Positions 7,001 through 15,744 are shown, numbered from the stretch's first letter. The stretch: 64,000 bases of DNA from Coriobacteriaceae bacterium (GCA_019421015.1 JAHZGC010000020.1:1333-65332); one strand, 5' to 3'. Translations and numbers: made by a program. The notes: a model not told the origin generated them from the sequence alone.

Positions 7001-9701
7001 CGGTGAAACCGTGGCGACGCTCACCACCGACGAAAGCGGCCGTGCCTCCACCGGGCCGCGCGACCTCCCCTACGGCACCTATCTTGTACGTGAGACCCAA
7101 GCCTCAAACGGCTACCTGGTTAACGAGACGGTATGGGAGACGTACATACAGCATGACGGGGACTTCGCGCTTGTCGGTGGGGCTGCAGATGGCGCGGGCG
7201 CGGCGCAACCCGTTGGCTTTTTTGAGAGCATAGCCGCTTTCTTATCGCCCACCCCGGCCGATGCCCAAGAGGCGGCCGAGGAGGCGCCCCCGTCGGGAGA
7301 GCCGGTCATACCGGAACAGGTAATCCGCGGAGGAGTCGAGATCTTCAAACGAGACAGCGAGAACACCGACGGCACGGCGCAGGGAGACACGTCGCTGGCA
7401 GGAACGCGCTTCGCCGTCATCTCCCTCAACGACAACGGGACATTGGTGGGAGGGACCGTGTATCAGAAAGGAGAGACCGTCATGGTTTTGGAAACCGACG
7501 AGCAGGGAAGGGCGGCCAGCGGGAATCGAGACCTACCCTTCGGCACCTACGCAGTCAAGGAGATAAAACCACCTGCTGGATACCTTGCCCCCACGGCACC
7601 GACGACACAGATCCTCACCATCGCCGACGACGGTGTTCTGGCAAGCATTGACAACCCCTTTGTTAACAGCCCGGCCCGTGGAGGCCTCAGCCTGCGCAAA
7701 GTCGATGCCGAGACATCGGGAGACGCCCCCCTCGGCTCCGCGCGGTTGGACGGAGCGACGTTCTCCATCTCCAACGCCAGCCGGCACGCCGTCATTGTCG
7801 ACGGAGAATCCTTTGAACCCGGCGAGGTGATCATGCACATCGAGACAGATGTCGACGGCCGCGCCTCCACAGGGAAGCGAGAGCTGCCCATAGGCACCTA
7901 CGCCCTTACCGAAGTACGGGCACCGGAAGGTTATGTCCCCGACACAGAAAAGACCCTTTACGTGTCGGTCCTCGAGGACGGAGCGGTGTTTGAATGCACC
8001 GAGACGCTCCCCAACCGAGTCATCCGGGGGGACGTGGAGGGGATCAAGGTCGAGGACGGCACCCAAAGACGCATGGCCGGCGTAGCGTTCCTGGTGACGA
8101 GCCTCACGACCGGCGAACATCACGTCATCGTAAGCGATGAGAACGGCCTCTTGGCCACCGGGGCGCAGACGGCCCCGCACACGCATGGCACCAACGGCAA
8201 CGACGCCGCCGTGGACGCCGACGGACGGGTGATCGACGAGAAAATTCTCTCGGCGTCGAACGGTCTGTGGTTCTCCGGGTCATCCGCCCTGGCAACCGAG
8301 CCGAACGACGGGGTGGGCGCCCTCCCCTTCGACAGATATCGGTTCGACGAGCTCCCAACCACTGCAAACTACGGCCACGACCTTGTGAGCTTCGAAGTGT
8401 CGGTTCGACGAGACGGAGAGGTCGTCAACCTGGGAACGGTCAGCAACGACATGATCTGCCTCAAAACGACAGCCTATATCGGGACGCCCGGCCAAAACGA
8501 GACGGCGGCCGAGGGAAGCGTCGTCGTCACCGACGTGGTCTCTTACGCGAACCTCACGGTCGGCACTCCCTATGAGCTGAGGGGGACGCTTGTAAAGCGG
8601 GCCACAGGCGAGCCGTTGCTGGACGACGGAGGAAACAAGCTGACGTCGACACGCCAGTTCGTGCCCGAAGAGCGTTCCGGAGCCGCAGAGGTTGCCTTCG
8701 AGATCGACGCAGGCGCGCTCGAAGGAGAACAGGTCGTCGTCTTCGAACGGCTGTATCAAGACGGCGTCGAAATCGCCGCCCACGAGGACGTGGCCGACGA
8801 TGCCCAGACCGTCTCGTTCGCAGGCATCTCCACCGTTGCGGCGGGCGCCGTGAGCGGCCTTCACGAGGAACAGGCAAGGCCTCGGACGACCATCGTCGAC
8901 ACCGTCTCCTACCGCGGCCTCACCGCAGGACGAGAGTATCGCCTCGAAGGCACGGTGGTGGATGCGGCTACAGGGATTCCGTTGGACGGCCCCGACGGTT
9001 CCCCCCTCACGGCCGTCCACCAATTCGTCGCAACAGGACGTTCCGGCATCGAGCGGATCGCGTTCGAGTTCGATGCCACCGACCTCGTAGGCCGCAGCGT
9101 CGTGGTTTTCGAGCGTCTGTACCAAGGCAACCATGCAATCGCCACCCACTGCGACCTAACGTCCCAGGAACAGACGGTACGGCTCGTCTCGCTCAAAACG
9201 ACAGCGGTCGACAAGGCTTCCGGATCCCACATCGGCGACGCGGCACCCGAGACGACCGTCGTCGACACCGTCGCCTTCCAAGGGCTCGAGGCGGGGGCAC
9301 ACTACCAGCTGGTCGGCGTGCTCATGGACCAAAGCAGCCGAACTCCGCTGCTCGACAAAGACGGTAGGGAGATTGTCGTCACAAGGGCCCTCGTGCCTTT
9401 GGAGCCGGACGGGTCGGCGGTCATGGAGTTCAACCTCGACTCGTGCCCCCTCTTCGGCCCGGTCGTCGTCTTCGAGCTTCTCCTGCGTGGAGACGCCGTG
9501 GTGGCCAGCCATGCCGACATCGACGACGAAGCCCAGACCGTGTGCTGGAACCCGGCGTCGCCCATCCCCCATTCGGGCGATTCTGCAGCACAGGAAATGA
9601 GCCTCCTCATGGCCGCAGGCGGCGCGGGCTGCCTGCTGACGGCGAGCGCCGTGGCCTTCTGCACCCTTCGACGCCGAGCCAACCGGACGCCACTTCCTTA
9701 A
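4020..9701 (+). CDS. Giant VaFE/SpaA-repeat cell-wall adhesin lacking its 5' end
   Basis: Surface protein of about 1890 residues. The frame opens after TAG 4017-4019 with no ATG until 4170, yet residues before 4170 are clearly protein-like (GHYNTPIFTSTNTDG, then FSYCVDP), so the start and signal peptide are missing. The N-terminal region resembles a thioester-type domain with Cys at 4122-4124, although the usual TQ partner is not seen. About ten Cna_B/SpaA prealbumin-like repeats follow, with motifs such as GGLSLRKVDAET, STGKRELPIGTY and APEGY. Three VaFE ester-bond repeats (about 8440-9545) end in DDEAQTV-type motifs. The C-terminus has sorting signal IPHSG (9564-9578), a hydrophobic helix and RRR. 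A pilus-like or adhesive role is inferred. Confidence 0.85.
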   Translation: MARSARHAVARCYGHYNTPIFTSTNTDGQTTFSYCVDPTTIVPKAGTYQTMPVQDFNPGMARETRAAMWFGYGGPGFDPSMWPSTWNDGSPMQASNYYAATHIILSYTTMQDLRYTYYNAGSDFIGYAANTFVGYNLYGRVVNGNSTMFQMFARADEVPDDYVCYYLDCGEKDWIQYVIAQDPYTPLGDLAVLKASSNPTLTSGNPCYTLEGAVFGVYADAGCEQLETTLVTDASGAATTQGLRAAAHWVKELAAPPGYTLNGAAHAVQVPTGGTATVEVADVPQADPLPLVVRKVDATVPDRGLEGAEFTLCYYAGVYDAAGLPSTPTRSWVLRTDGGGEARLGDSWLVSGDEFYRDGEGTPVLPLGTVSIRETKAPNGYLIDDPTMHVQRIEAGSTPGVSFYAAPTMQDTPALGGLSIQKTDANTGLAAPQGGASFKNAEFSIIALNPMTLDGTAYEVGDTVATLITDASGFASTSASALPCGSYRVEESKAPAGYLISPKAWAVDIEVPDVIVAVGDTPQHVSDEGAVVAAPSETGTGTAPLVPDIPQVAASGFLSSLSRAFGPLFVGPTAAYAQEAGSPVIPEQVIRGGIRVQKIDAELEGAQAQGGASLAGARFSIVNSSQGDVVVNGKVFAPGEEVTVITTGDDGIAQTGEHDLPFGSYSVTEVGAPAGYRLSDPETRTVEVRDDGRLCDAPTSFADLVLRGGITLEKLDADTARPEPQGAASLAGAEFEISNASDGPVVVGGQTYAPGETVMTIVTDENGRASTGEHDLPYGLYSVFEATAPAGYVASEGAQIVCVAQEGERVALSSPIRERVQRGGFGLRKLDGDTGQAEPQGSAHLAGTVYRIVNANDRPVVVGGVEYPPGETVMAVETDETGWAQTGGHDLPFGTYAAVEVEAPEGYRLGLVDESGEETGEGASLTVTIDGEWSWKSYERDVRDHVVRGGLALVKVDADLAEGAQGQATLAGAQFVVENASEHAVVVDGTSFNPGETVATLTTDESGRASTGPRDLPYGTYLVRETQASNGYLVNETVWETYIQHDGDFALVGGAADGAGAAQPVGFFESIAAFLSPTPADAQEAAEEAPPSGEPVIPEQVIRGGVEIFKRDSENTDGTAQGDTSLAGTRFAVISLNDNGTLVGGTVYQKGETVMVLETDEQGRAASGNRDLPFGTYAVKEIKPPAGYLAPTAPTTQILTIADDGVLASIDNPFVNSPARGGLSLRKVDAETSGDAPLGSARLDGATFSISNASRHAVIVDGESFEPGEVIMHIETDVDGRASTGKRELPIGTYALTEVRAPEGYVPDTEKTLYVSVLEDGAVFECTETLPNRVIRGDVEGIKVEDGTQRRMAGVAFLVTSLTTGEHHVIVSDENGLLATGAQTAPHTHGTNGNDAAVDADGRVIDEKILSASNGLWFSGSSALATEPNDGVGALPFDRYRFDELPTTANYGHDLVSFEVSVRRDGEVVNLGTVSNDMICLKTTAYIGTPGQNETAAEGSVVVTDVVSYANLTVGTPYELRGTLVKRATGEPLLDDGGNKLTSTRQFVPEERSGAAEVAFEIDAGALEGEQVVVFERLYQDGVEIAAHEDVADDAQTVSFAGISTVAAGAVSGLHEEQARPRTTIVDTVSYRGLTAGREYRLEGTVVDAATGIPLDGPDGSPLTAVHQFVATGRSGIERIAFEFDATDLVGRSVVVFERLYQGNHAIATHCDLTSQEQTVRLVSLKTTAVDKASGSHIGDAAPETTVVDTVAFQGLEAGAHYQLVGVLMDQSSRTPLLDKDGREIVVTRALVPLEPDGSAVMEFNLDSCPLFGPVVVFELLLRGDAVVASHADIDDEAQTVCWNPASPIPHSGDSAAQEMSLLMAAGGAGCLLTASAVAFCTLRRRANRTPLP
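4044..4058. repeat. Perfect dyad at the adhesin truncation point
   Basis: GTAGCA, AGA, TGCTAC: six-base arms around a three-base centre. It lies where the adhesin frame becomes recognisable protein. It may be a recombinase core site or chance; the position is the only support. Confidence 0.25.
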
Positions 9702-9741
9702 CCCCGTCACCGATTTCACCACCACCCAATAGGAGGGACCC

Positions 9742-10413
9742 ATGGCCAAAACATCTCGAAGCAGCAAAAAAGAGTCCCGCAGGTTCTTGATGCTGGCCGC
9801 ACTCAAAAGGGTGCTGACAAGCGGCGCGGCGGCTTCACTCGTGCTTTGCCTCGTAACGCCGGTGCTCTGCCTGCTTTCGTCGCCCGCGTTGACCGCCGCG
9901 CTGCAGGGGACGTCGGTGCGGCCGGCCATGGCAGACGACCCAGGCGTGACCGTGACGCCGCCCATCGAAGTGGCCCAAGACGAAATCCCGGTTGAGACCT
10001 ACCCGGTGCAAAGCGAAGGTGAGGCGGCCCCTCCAGATGCCACGAACCCCGAGGAACAAAACGGTGCCAGGACCCCGACGGCAGGCAGCGAAGCCATCGT
10101 CGCGCCAAACGAAGAGGAGCCGTCTGACTCCGTCGAAACACCCCCTGACCGCGAGCCCGCTGGAGAGACGGGAGCCCTTGAAGACGACCCCGATTCTGAG
10201 ACCTACCTCGACAGCCCTATCCCCCGCGAAGAGGACCTGCCAACCGGACCGGACACGACATGGGCCACCGAAACCGGCATGCCCGTAGAGGGTGGCGTTT
10301 CGGCCGAACCGATAGAGGCGCTTATGCAGACCATTGAAGAGCGGGTCGCCTGCGGAGACGGGGCGGTTGCGCTGCAAGTCGACGGGAACACCGGCACCGT
10401 CGAGTACCTATAG
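9742..10413 (+). CDS. Secreted acidic Pro/Glu-rich protein (223 aa)
   Basis: ATG after TAGGAGGGACCC. The N-terminus is basic (KTSRSSKKESRR), followed by a long hydrophobic segment and a plausible signal-peptidase site at AMA-DDPG (about residue 64). The rest is low-complexity, acidic and proline-rich, as in surface stalks, ending GNTGTVEYL. No sorting signal, domain or membrane anchor follows. It sits 40 bases after the adhesin and overlaps the convergent MFS gene by six bases. It may be a partner of the adhesin or the leader part of a truncated adhesin. Confidence 0.65.
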   Translation: MAKTSRSSKKESRRFLMLAALKRVLTSGAAASLVLCLVTPVLCLLSSPALTAALQGTSVRPAMADDPGVTVTPPIEVAQDEIPVETYPVQSEGEAAPPDATNPEEQNGARTPTAGSEAIVAPNEEEPSDSVETPPDREPAGETGALEDDPDSETYLDSPIPREEDLPTGPDTTWATETGMPVEGGVSAEPIEALMQTIEERVACGDGAVALQVDGNTGTVEYL

Positions 10414-11829
10414 GTCGGGACGATTGGCGCGCCCACGCCCGCACGCCAATCCAAAAACGACGGCAATCCCCATCGCGGCGACGCAGACCGTAGAAAGCGC
10501 CGTCGCGATGCGGATACCTTCGAGCTCTGTCATGCCGGAAGCCACCAGGGCCCCCATCAGAGCAAACAGCACGGTGTTGATGAACGCCCCTCCCACCTGC
10601 CGCGCTGTGGTGGCGATAGAGGTGCCGTGGGTTATGAGCTCCGAGGGCAGACAGTTAACCGCCCAGGTCTGGAGGTTCTGCATGACACAGGCGTTGCCGA
10701 CGGCACGCACCATAAACACCGCCAGCGAATACCACAAGGGGGTCGTCGGGACCACGAGGCACGCCAGGATGCCCGACACGACCAGGCAAGAGAACCCACA
10801 GACCGAAAGCCCCAACGGGCCCCGCCGGTCGAGGACCCTGCCGGTGAACGGGGCGATCACGGCCGAGAGCACCGCACCCGGCATCAGGCAAAGCGCCGCC
10901 ATAGTAGGCGAGAACCCCTGGTCATTTTGGATGTAGATGCTCATAAACGTCTCGATGTTGATAAGTACGCCAAAAACCGTGGTCACCGCGGCAATCCCCA
11001 GCACGAAGGAACGGTTCCGCATGGGGAGGGGGCTTAGAAGAGGATGGTCGACCTTGGACTGCCTGCGAGCAAACAGCCAAAGGAAGCACGCCCCAACAGC
11101 AAGGAGCAACAGGGCCCGGGGCAAGGATGTGCCCAGGCTCCCGGCACCCACGATCAACCCAATAAACGCGACGGCGATAAGGACCAGCGACACAACGTCA
11201 AACGACGCTTCGCCAGTCTTCTCGATCAGTGCCCCCACCACCGGATAGGACAGCAAAGACAGTACCGTGCAGCCGGCAACCACCGCAAAGACCGAACGCC
11301 ACCCCCACAGGTCCGTGCACACGCCCGCGACTATAGGGCCAAGCACAGGGCCGGCCGCCAGGGCGACGGCGGCGATGCCCATGGCAAAGCCCCGCTGGTG
11401 GGGAGGAAACAGCCGAAAGGCGATAACCTGCATCAACGGGATGAACAGACCACCCGCCAAACCCTGGACGCAACGCACGGCCACCAGGGCACCGAAGCTC
11501 TGGGCAAACGTCCCCAGAATGCCCACAAAAAACACCGCGTTAGCCGCGAGAAAGAGATGGCGGCTCTGAAAGCGCGTCATGAGAAAACCGGTGCATGGAA
11601 TCATGATCCCCATGGTGAGCATATAGGAGGTCGTGAGCCACTGGCCTTGGGCCGTGTCGATCGCAAACTCGCTCGTTATGGACGGCAGGCAGGTCGTCAT
11701 GGTGAGCTGGCTCATGATGGCGATGGCGGCCGCCAACACGAAGCACACGAGGATTGCCCATCTCCTGGCCGGTGAAAGCTCCGGGTGAAAGGCGGCGAAC
11801 GAATCGGTGGGGCTGTCGACTGCGCTCAA
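10408..11829 (-). CDS. DHA2-family MFS multidrug exporter
   Basis: 473-residue polytopic membrane protein. Family features are the N-terminal segment LPSITSEFAIDTAQGQW, the antiporter motif C region AAGPVLGPIVAG (about residues 165-176), LPSELITHGTSIATTARQVGGA in the C-terminal half, and about 14 hydrophobic helices. It should export small molecules in exchange for protons; the substrate is unknown. A TTG start at 11829 with AAGG upstream is the best supported. Paired direct repeats upstream suggest a dedicated repressor, but no regulator gene is adjacent. Confidence 0.85.
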   Translation of the reverse strand: MSAVDSPTDSFAAFHPELSPARRWAILVCFVLAAAIAIMSQLTMTTCLPSITSEFAIDTAQGQWLTTSYMLTMGIMIPCTGFLMTRFQSRHLFLAANAVFFVGILGTFAQSFGALVAVRCVQGLAGGLFIPLMQVIAFRLFPPHQRGFAMGIAAVALAAGPVLGPIVAGVCTDLWGWRSVFAVVAGCTVLSLLSYPVVGALIEKTGEASFDVVSLVLIAVAFIGLIVGAGSLGTSLPRALLLLAVGACFLWLFARRQSKVDHPLLSPLPMRNRSFVLGIAAVTTVFGVLINIETFMSIYIQNDQGFSPTMAALCLMPGAVLSAVIAPFTGRVLDRRGPLGLSVCGFSCLVVSGILACLVVPTTPLWYSLAVFMVRAVGNACVMQNLQTWAVNCLPSELITHGTSIATTARQVGGAFINTVLFALMGALVASGMTELEGIRIATALSTVCVAAMGIAVVFGLACGRGRANRPDL

Positions 11830-11841
11830 GGAGGACCTTCT

Positions 11842-11871
11842 ATCTTCTTTACAGTACAGGCATCTTCTTTA
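11842..11871. promoter_or_regulatory. Paired direct repeats upstream of the MFS exporter
   Basis: ATCTTCTTTA occurs at 11842-11851 and 11862-11871, exactly 20 bases apart (about two helical turns), between the exporter start and the divergent GNAT gene. This is the geometry of a repressor or activator site. The binding protein is unknown. Confidence 0.45.
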
Positions 11872-12086
11872 TAGGTGGTTTTAGGGCAGGAAAGCGCAGT
11901 CCTGAGCATAGCGTATAAACTCGATGGGGGAAACCCGACAGGACGGCGAGGGAATAAAACGCAGGTACCGGCCGCAGGCATATGCTTATAAACCCGCATG
12001 CGTCCACAAACCGGAAGCATCTCGGTCCTTCGGAACCATCTCGGCCCTTCCCAAGTTATGGCAGAACGAAGCCAGAAAGGACTTCC

Positions 12087-12806
12087 ATGAACACACCAGG
12101 TGCCACCGTTCGCCCTTTCGAGACCACAGACTTCGAGCGCGTGTGCGCCCTGATGCCGCCCGAATGGCGTTTCTCGGGCTTGAGCGAGCCAGAGCTCGAC
12201 GCCCAAGCCCGCATGGACGCGGCAGGGGTCCTCAGTGTCGCAAACCTGCGCCTGGTGGCGGAGGATCCCAGCCACCCCGACGGCCCCCTTGCCGGTTATC
12301 TGTTTGCACGGCTCGAGGGAATCGCCGCTCCAGCCGACGCGCCTCGATGGTCGGTCGTCTACGAGGACGCACGAGAGCGCCTGCTCGCCGGCGGAGATGC
12401 CGCCGTGCGCGCCTGCCGTTACGAGGAGCAGCTCGCCGACCGTGGGAACCTCATCATCGAGGCGGCGGCCGAGAACCGGGGCAGCGACAACGAGCTCGAG
12501 TTGTTCGTCGTGAACCCTCAGGTGCGCGGTCGCGGGACCGGTACGGCCCTCATGCGCGCCTTCGAGCAGGCCTTGGACGAGCTCGGTGCCACGTCCTATT
12601 GGCTCCAAACCGACTCGACCTGCACCTGGACGTGGTACGAGACGCACGGCTTCAAGCGCGTCGCCGACGTCCCCCTCACCGCCGAGTTCCCGATGCCTGA
12701 CTCCCCCGCCGCTCTGGCAGGCGCCGATGACGGCTCACGGGGCTCCGCCGACATCTCCCCCGAAAGGCCCCGGGTCTTCATGTACCGCAAAGACCTCTCG
12801 GCCTAG
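12087..12806 (+). CDS. GNAT family N-acetyltransferase
   Basis: 239-residue acetyl-CoA-dependent transferase. The acetyl-CoA pyrophosphate motif is NPQVRGRGTGTALM (about residues 150-163), followed by the WYETHGFKRV strand-helix typical of the GNAT C-terminal fold. The start is the ATG after AAAGGACTTCC; the frame is open further upstream without a ribosome site. The substrate is not predictable. It is divergent from the MFS exporter and followed by a structured repeat. Confidence 0.85.
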   Translation: MNTPGATVRPFETTDFERVCALMPPEWRFSGLSEPELDAQARMDAAGVLSVANLRLVAEDPSHPDGPLAGYLFARLEGIAAPADAPRWSVVYEDARERLLAGGDAAVRACRYEEQLADRGNLIIEAAAENRGSDNELELFVVNPQVRGRGTGTALMRAFEQALDELGATSYWLQTDSTCTWTWYETHGFKRVADVPLTAEFPMPDSPAALAGADDGSRGSADISPERPRVFMYRKDLSA

Positions 12807-12808
12807 AA

Positions 12809-12905
12809 CGTTTTGAGAAAGTCCCTGCACAGGGCGCGGCGGGACGCGGTGCTCTAGGGCACATAAGCCCCGCCGCAGCGCGGTGCAGGATTTATATCCA
12901 AAACG
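12809..12905. repeat. Structured palindromic repeat, copy 1
   Basis: Nested inverted repeats in the gap after the GNAT gene. The arms are CGTTTTG (12809-12815) with CAAAACG (12899-12905), CCTGCAC (12824-12830) with GTGCAGG (12883-12889), GCGGCGGG (12836-12843) with CCCGCCGC (12869-12876), and GTGC (12849-12852) with GCAC (12859-12862). The centre GGGCACATAAGCCC matches the copy at 17919-18013. The gap holds no other gene. Confidence 0.6.
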
Positions 12906-12907
12906 CC

Positions 12908-13630
12908 CTAGGGGCGTCCGCCCAACTCGTCAAGGTAGGCGCCCAGCTCCTCAAAGCCGCCATGGGGCAGGCTGCCAATCTCTGCCCCATGGGCGTTTAT
13001 CAGGCAGTCCGTAAGCAGGAATGCTTCCATGCCCGCCTCTGTCGACGCCACCACGTCCTCGGCCACGTCGTTACCCACCATAAGGCACTCTTGAGGGGCA
13101 ACGCCCAAACGGGCGGCAATGTCGGCGTAATAGGCCGGGTTCGGTTTGCAAAACCCGCTGTTCTCATAGGTCGTAACAAGCTCAAAGTCCTCAGGAGAAA
13201 GGCCGGCCCAACCTATGCGGGCATAGGTCGCGGTTTTAGGGAAAAGCGGGTTCGTGGCACAACCGACCCGCAGCCCGCGCCCCTTCGCCGAGCGCACGGC
13301 CTCGACTGCCTGGGAACTGTAGCCACACAGCTCCCTCGCACCTTGAAAATCAACCGCGTAAAACTCGTCGAAGATCGGACGGTCCGCAATCGCCCCTTTG
13401 CCGAGCAACCCCACGGCGGCAGCCCAAAACACCTCCTCGTTGCTCGCAGAACCGTCGTTGCGCACCATGGCACCCACACCGGCCCACACGGCGTCAATCA
13501 CGGCCCTGGGCTCATAGCCGTGGGGGGCCATCTTGTCTGCAAGCATCTTGAGGTATCCTTTGACAAAGACGTTCTGGTCCATGGGGAGCAGGGTCCCGTC
13601 CAGGTCAAACAGCACGGTCGTGATAGGCAT
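12908..13630 (-). CDS. HAD superfamily phosphatase
   Basis: 240-residue haloacid-dehalogenase-type hydrolase. Motif I is DLDGTLLP near the N-terminus (nucleophile Asp and acid/base Asp), motif II the Thr in CATNP, motif III the Lys in CKPNPAYY, and motif IV GNDVAED. A helical cap lies between motifs I and II. ATG chosen because AAAGGACCCCTTC precedes it; the frame stays open upstream into non-coding sequence. The substrate is unknown; a cytosolic sugar phosphate or nucleotide is typical. Confidence 0.85.
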   Translation of the reverse strand: MPITTVLFDLDGTLLPMDQNVFVKGYLKMLADKMAPHGYEPRAVIDAVWAGVGAMVRNDGSASNEEVFWAAAVGLLGKGAIADRPIFDEFYAVDFQGARELCGYSSQAVEAVRSAKGRGLRVGCATNPLFPKTATYARIGWAGLSPEDFELVTTYENSGFCKPNPAYYADIAARLGVAPQECLMVGNDVAEDVVASTEAGMEAFLLTDCLINAHGAEIGSLPHGGFEELGAYLDELGGRP

Positions 13631-13714
13631 GAAGGGGTCCTTTCGTCGCTGGGTCCACCCCATGATGGCACCAACGGCAACACCCGGAGGAGCGGACCCG
13701 AAATCTGTGCGTTT

Positions 13715-13735
13715 CACACAGTAAAAAACTGTGTG
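13715..13735. promoter_or_regulatory. Hairpin/dyad between the HAD gene and pot operon
   Basis: CACACAGT (13715-13722) and ACTGTGTG (13728-13735) form a perfect 8-base dyad around AAAAA. A TACAAT box at about 13760 may be the -10 of the pot operon, with the dyad near its -35 region, so a repressor operator is plausible. Confidence 0.45.
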
Positions 13736-13841
13736 GAACCAAACGCCCAATGCTCCTACAATACGGTTCCGGAAGCGCGAGGCCGCCGTGCAACAGCCCC
13801 GTGCTTTTTTGCTGTCGATGCACGCTGGAGAGGAGTGAGAA

Positions 13842-14912
13842 TTGGAAGTTCCACTCGTAGACCTTGTAGGCATCTGCAAGAGGTATGGCGACAACATCGT
13901 CCTGAACGACTTTAACCTATACATCAAAGAGAACGAGTTCGTTACCTTCTTGGGTCCCAGCGGTTGCGGCAAAACCACAACGCTGCGTATCATCGGCGGC
14001 TTCGAGCAGCCTGATTCGGGCCACGTATACTTCTCTGGAGAGGACATCACCAGCCTGCCCCCCTACAAACGGCAGCTCAACACCGTGTTCCAGAAGTACG
14101 CCCTCTTCCCCCATATGACCGTGGCGGAGAACATAGCCTTCGGCCTCAAGATCAAGAAAAAGAGCAAGAGCTATATCGACGGCAAGATCGACTACGCCTT
14201 GAAGCTCGTGGACCTCGAGGGTTTCGGTTCGCGTATGCCCGACTCGCTCTCGGGCGGTCAGCAGCAGCGCATCGCCATCGCCCGTGCCATCGTAAACGAG
14301 CCCAAGGCCCTTCTCCTCGACGAGCCCCTCGGCGCCCTCGACCTCAAGCTGCGTCAGGACATGCAGTACGAGCTCATCCGCCTCAAAAACGAGCTCGGCA
14401 TCTCGTTCATCTTTGTGACCCATGACCAAGAAGAAGCCCTCACCATGAGCGACATCGTGGTGGTCATGAACCAGGGCCGTATCCAACAGCTGGGCACTCC
14501 CCAGCAAATCTACAACGAGCCCAAGAACGCCTTTGTGGCCGGCTTCGTGGGCGACTCGAACATCATCGGCGGCACCATGCTCGGCGACTACGCCGTCGAG
14601 CTCTGCGATGCCCGTTGGCAGTGCGTCGACGCGGGCTTCGGCGTCAACAAACCCGTCGACGTCGTGATCCGCCCCGAAGACGTGGAGTTCGTGGCTCCTG
14701 AAAAGGGCATCATCAGGGGCGTCGTGAGCCACATCATCTTTAAGGGCCTGCTTTGGGCGATGGAGGTGGAGGCTGGCGGCTCCACCTGGCTGGTGCAGAA
14801 CACCCAGATGGAGCCCGTGGGCACCGAGGTCGGCATTTACGTCAAGCCCGAGAATATCCAGATCATGCACAAGCCCACGAGCGACGACGAGGAGGCGCTG
14901 GTCAATGAGTAA
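13842..14912 (+). CDS. potA: Spermidine/putrescine ABC transporter ATPase
   Basis: 356-residue ABC ATPase that powers polyamine import. Walker A is GPSGCGKTT, Q-loop in VFQKYALFPHM, signature LSGGQQQR, Walker B LLLDEP and H-loop VTHD, followed by a C-terminal TOBE-type regulatory domain (RPEDVEFVAPEKG). The TTG start follows GGAGAGGAGTGAGAA. It overlaps potB by eight bases and heads a four-gene operon with permeases and binding protein, which supports the polyamine assignment over other import ATPases. Confidence 0.93.
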   Translation: MEVPLVDLVGICKRYGDNIVLNDFNLYIKENEFVTFLGPSGCGKTTTLRIIGGFEQPDSGHVYFSGEDITSLPPYKRQLNTVFQKYALFPHMTVAENIAFGLKIKKKSKSYIDGKIDYALKLVDLEGFGSRMPDSLSGGQQQRIAIARAIVNEPKALLLDEPLGALDLKLRQDMQYELIRLKNELGISFIFVTHDQEEALTMSDIVVVMNQGRIQQLGTPQQIYNEPKNAFVAGFVGDSNIIGGTMLGDYAVELCDARWQCVDAGFGVNKPVDVVIRPEDVEFVAPEKGIIRGVVSHIIFKGLLWAMEVEAGGSTWLVQNTQMEPVGTEVGIYVKPENIQIMHKPTSDDEEALVNE

Positions 14913-15744
14913 GGCCACGCGGGCCTCCTCGTTTAAGAGGCAGCTTTTTGCCGGGCCGTTCGCGTTCTGGATGGTCGCCTTCACGATCATCCCGCTGGCG
15001 CTCATGGCCGTGCGCGCCTTTACCGACGGCAACGGCAGCTTCACCCTCGACAACGTGATGGCCATCACGCGCCCCGCCTACCTCAAGGCCCTGGGGCTCT
15101 CCCTTGAGCTAGCCTTCCTGGCCACGCTCATCTGCCTGGTGGTCGCCTACCCGGTCGCCCTCATCTTGCGCCACCACAAGCACGGCAAGGGGGCGCTCGT
15201 CATCTTCGTCTTTGTACTCCCCATGTGGATGAACTTCCTGCTGCGCACCCTCGCCTGGCAGTCGCTGCTCGAACGCGAGGGCGTCATCAACGGCATCCTC
15301 GGTGCAATCGGCCTGCCTCCCATCGAGATTATCAACACCCCGGCGGCCGTGATCTTGGGCATGGTCTACAACTTCTTGCCCTTCATGATCCTGCCACTCT
15401 ACAACTGCATCAGCAAGATCGACGAGAACACGATCAATGCCGCCTACGACCTGGGCGCAAACCGCATCCAGACCATCGCCCGCGTCATCGTACCCCAGAG
15501 CTTTGCCGGCATCGTGAGCGGCATAACCATGGTCTTCGTTCCCGCGCTCACCACCTTCGTGGTCTCAGACATCCTCGGCGGCGGCAAGGTCATGCTCATC
15601 GGCAACGTCATCGAACAGCAGTTCACCGTAAACTACGACTGGTCCACAGGCGCGGGCCTCTCCATCGTGCTCATGCTCTTCGTACTCATCTCGATGATGC
15701 TCGTGAACTCCTTCGACAAGTCGGGCGAAGGGAGGCTGCTCTAA
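14905..15744 (+). CDS. potB: Polyamine ABC transporter permease
   Basis: 279-residue inner-membrane permease with about six helices and the EAA-type loop INAAYDLGANRIQTIARVIVPQS (about residues 178-200) that contacts the ATPase. The ATG lies within the 3' end of potA, showing translational coupling. Together with the following permease it forms the heterodimeric channel. Confidence 0.92.
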   Translation: MSKATRASSFKRQLFAGPFAFWMVAFTIIPLALMAVRAFTDGNGSFTLDNVMAITRPAYLKALGLSLELAFLATLICLVVAYPVALILRHHKHGKGALVIFVFVLPMWMNFLLRTLAWQSLLEREGVINGILGAIGLPPIEIINTPAAVILGMVYNFLPFMILPLYNCISKIDENTINAAYDLGANRIQTIARVIVPQSFAGIVSGITMVFVPALTTFVVSDILGGGKVMLIGNVIEQQFTVNYDWSTGAGLSIVLMLFVLISMMLVNSFDKSGEGRLL

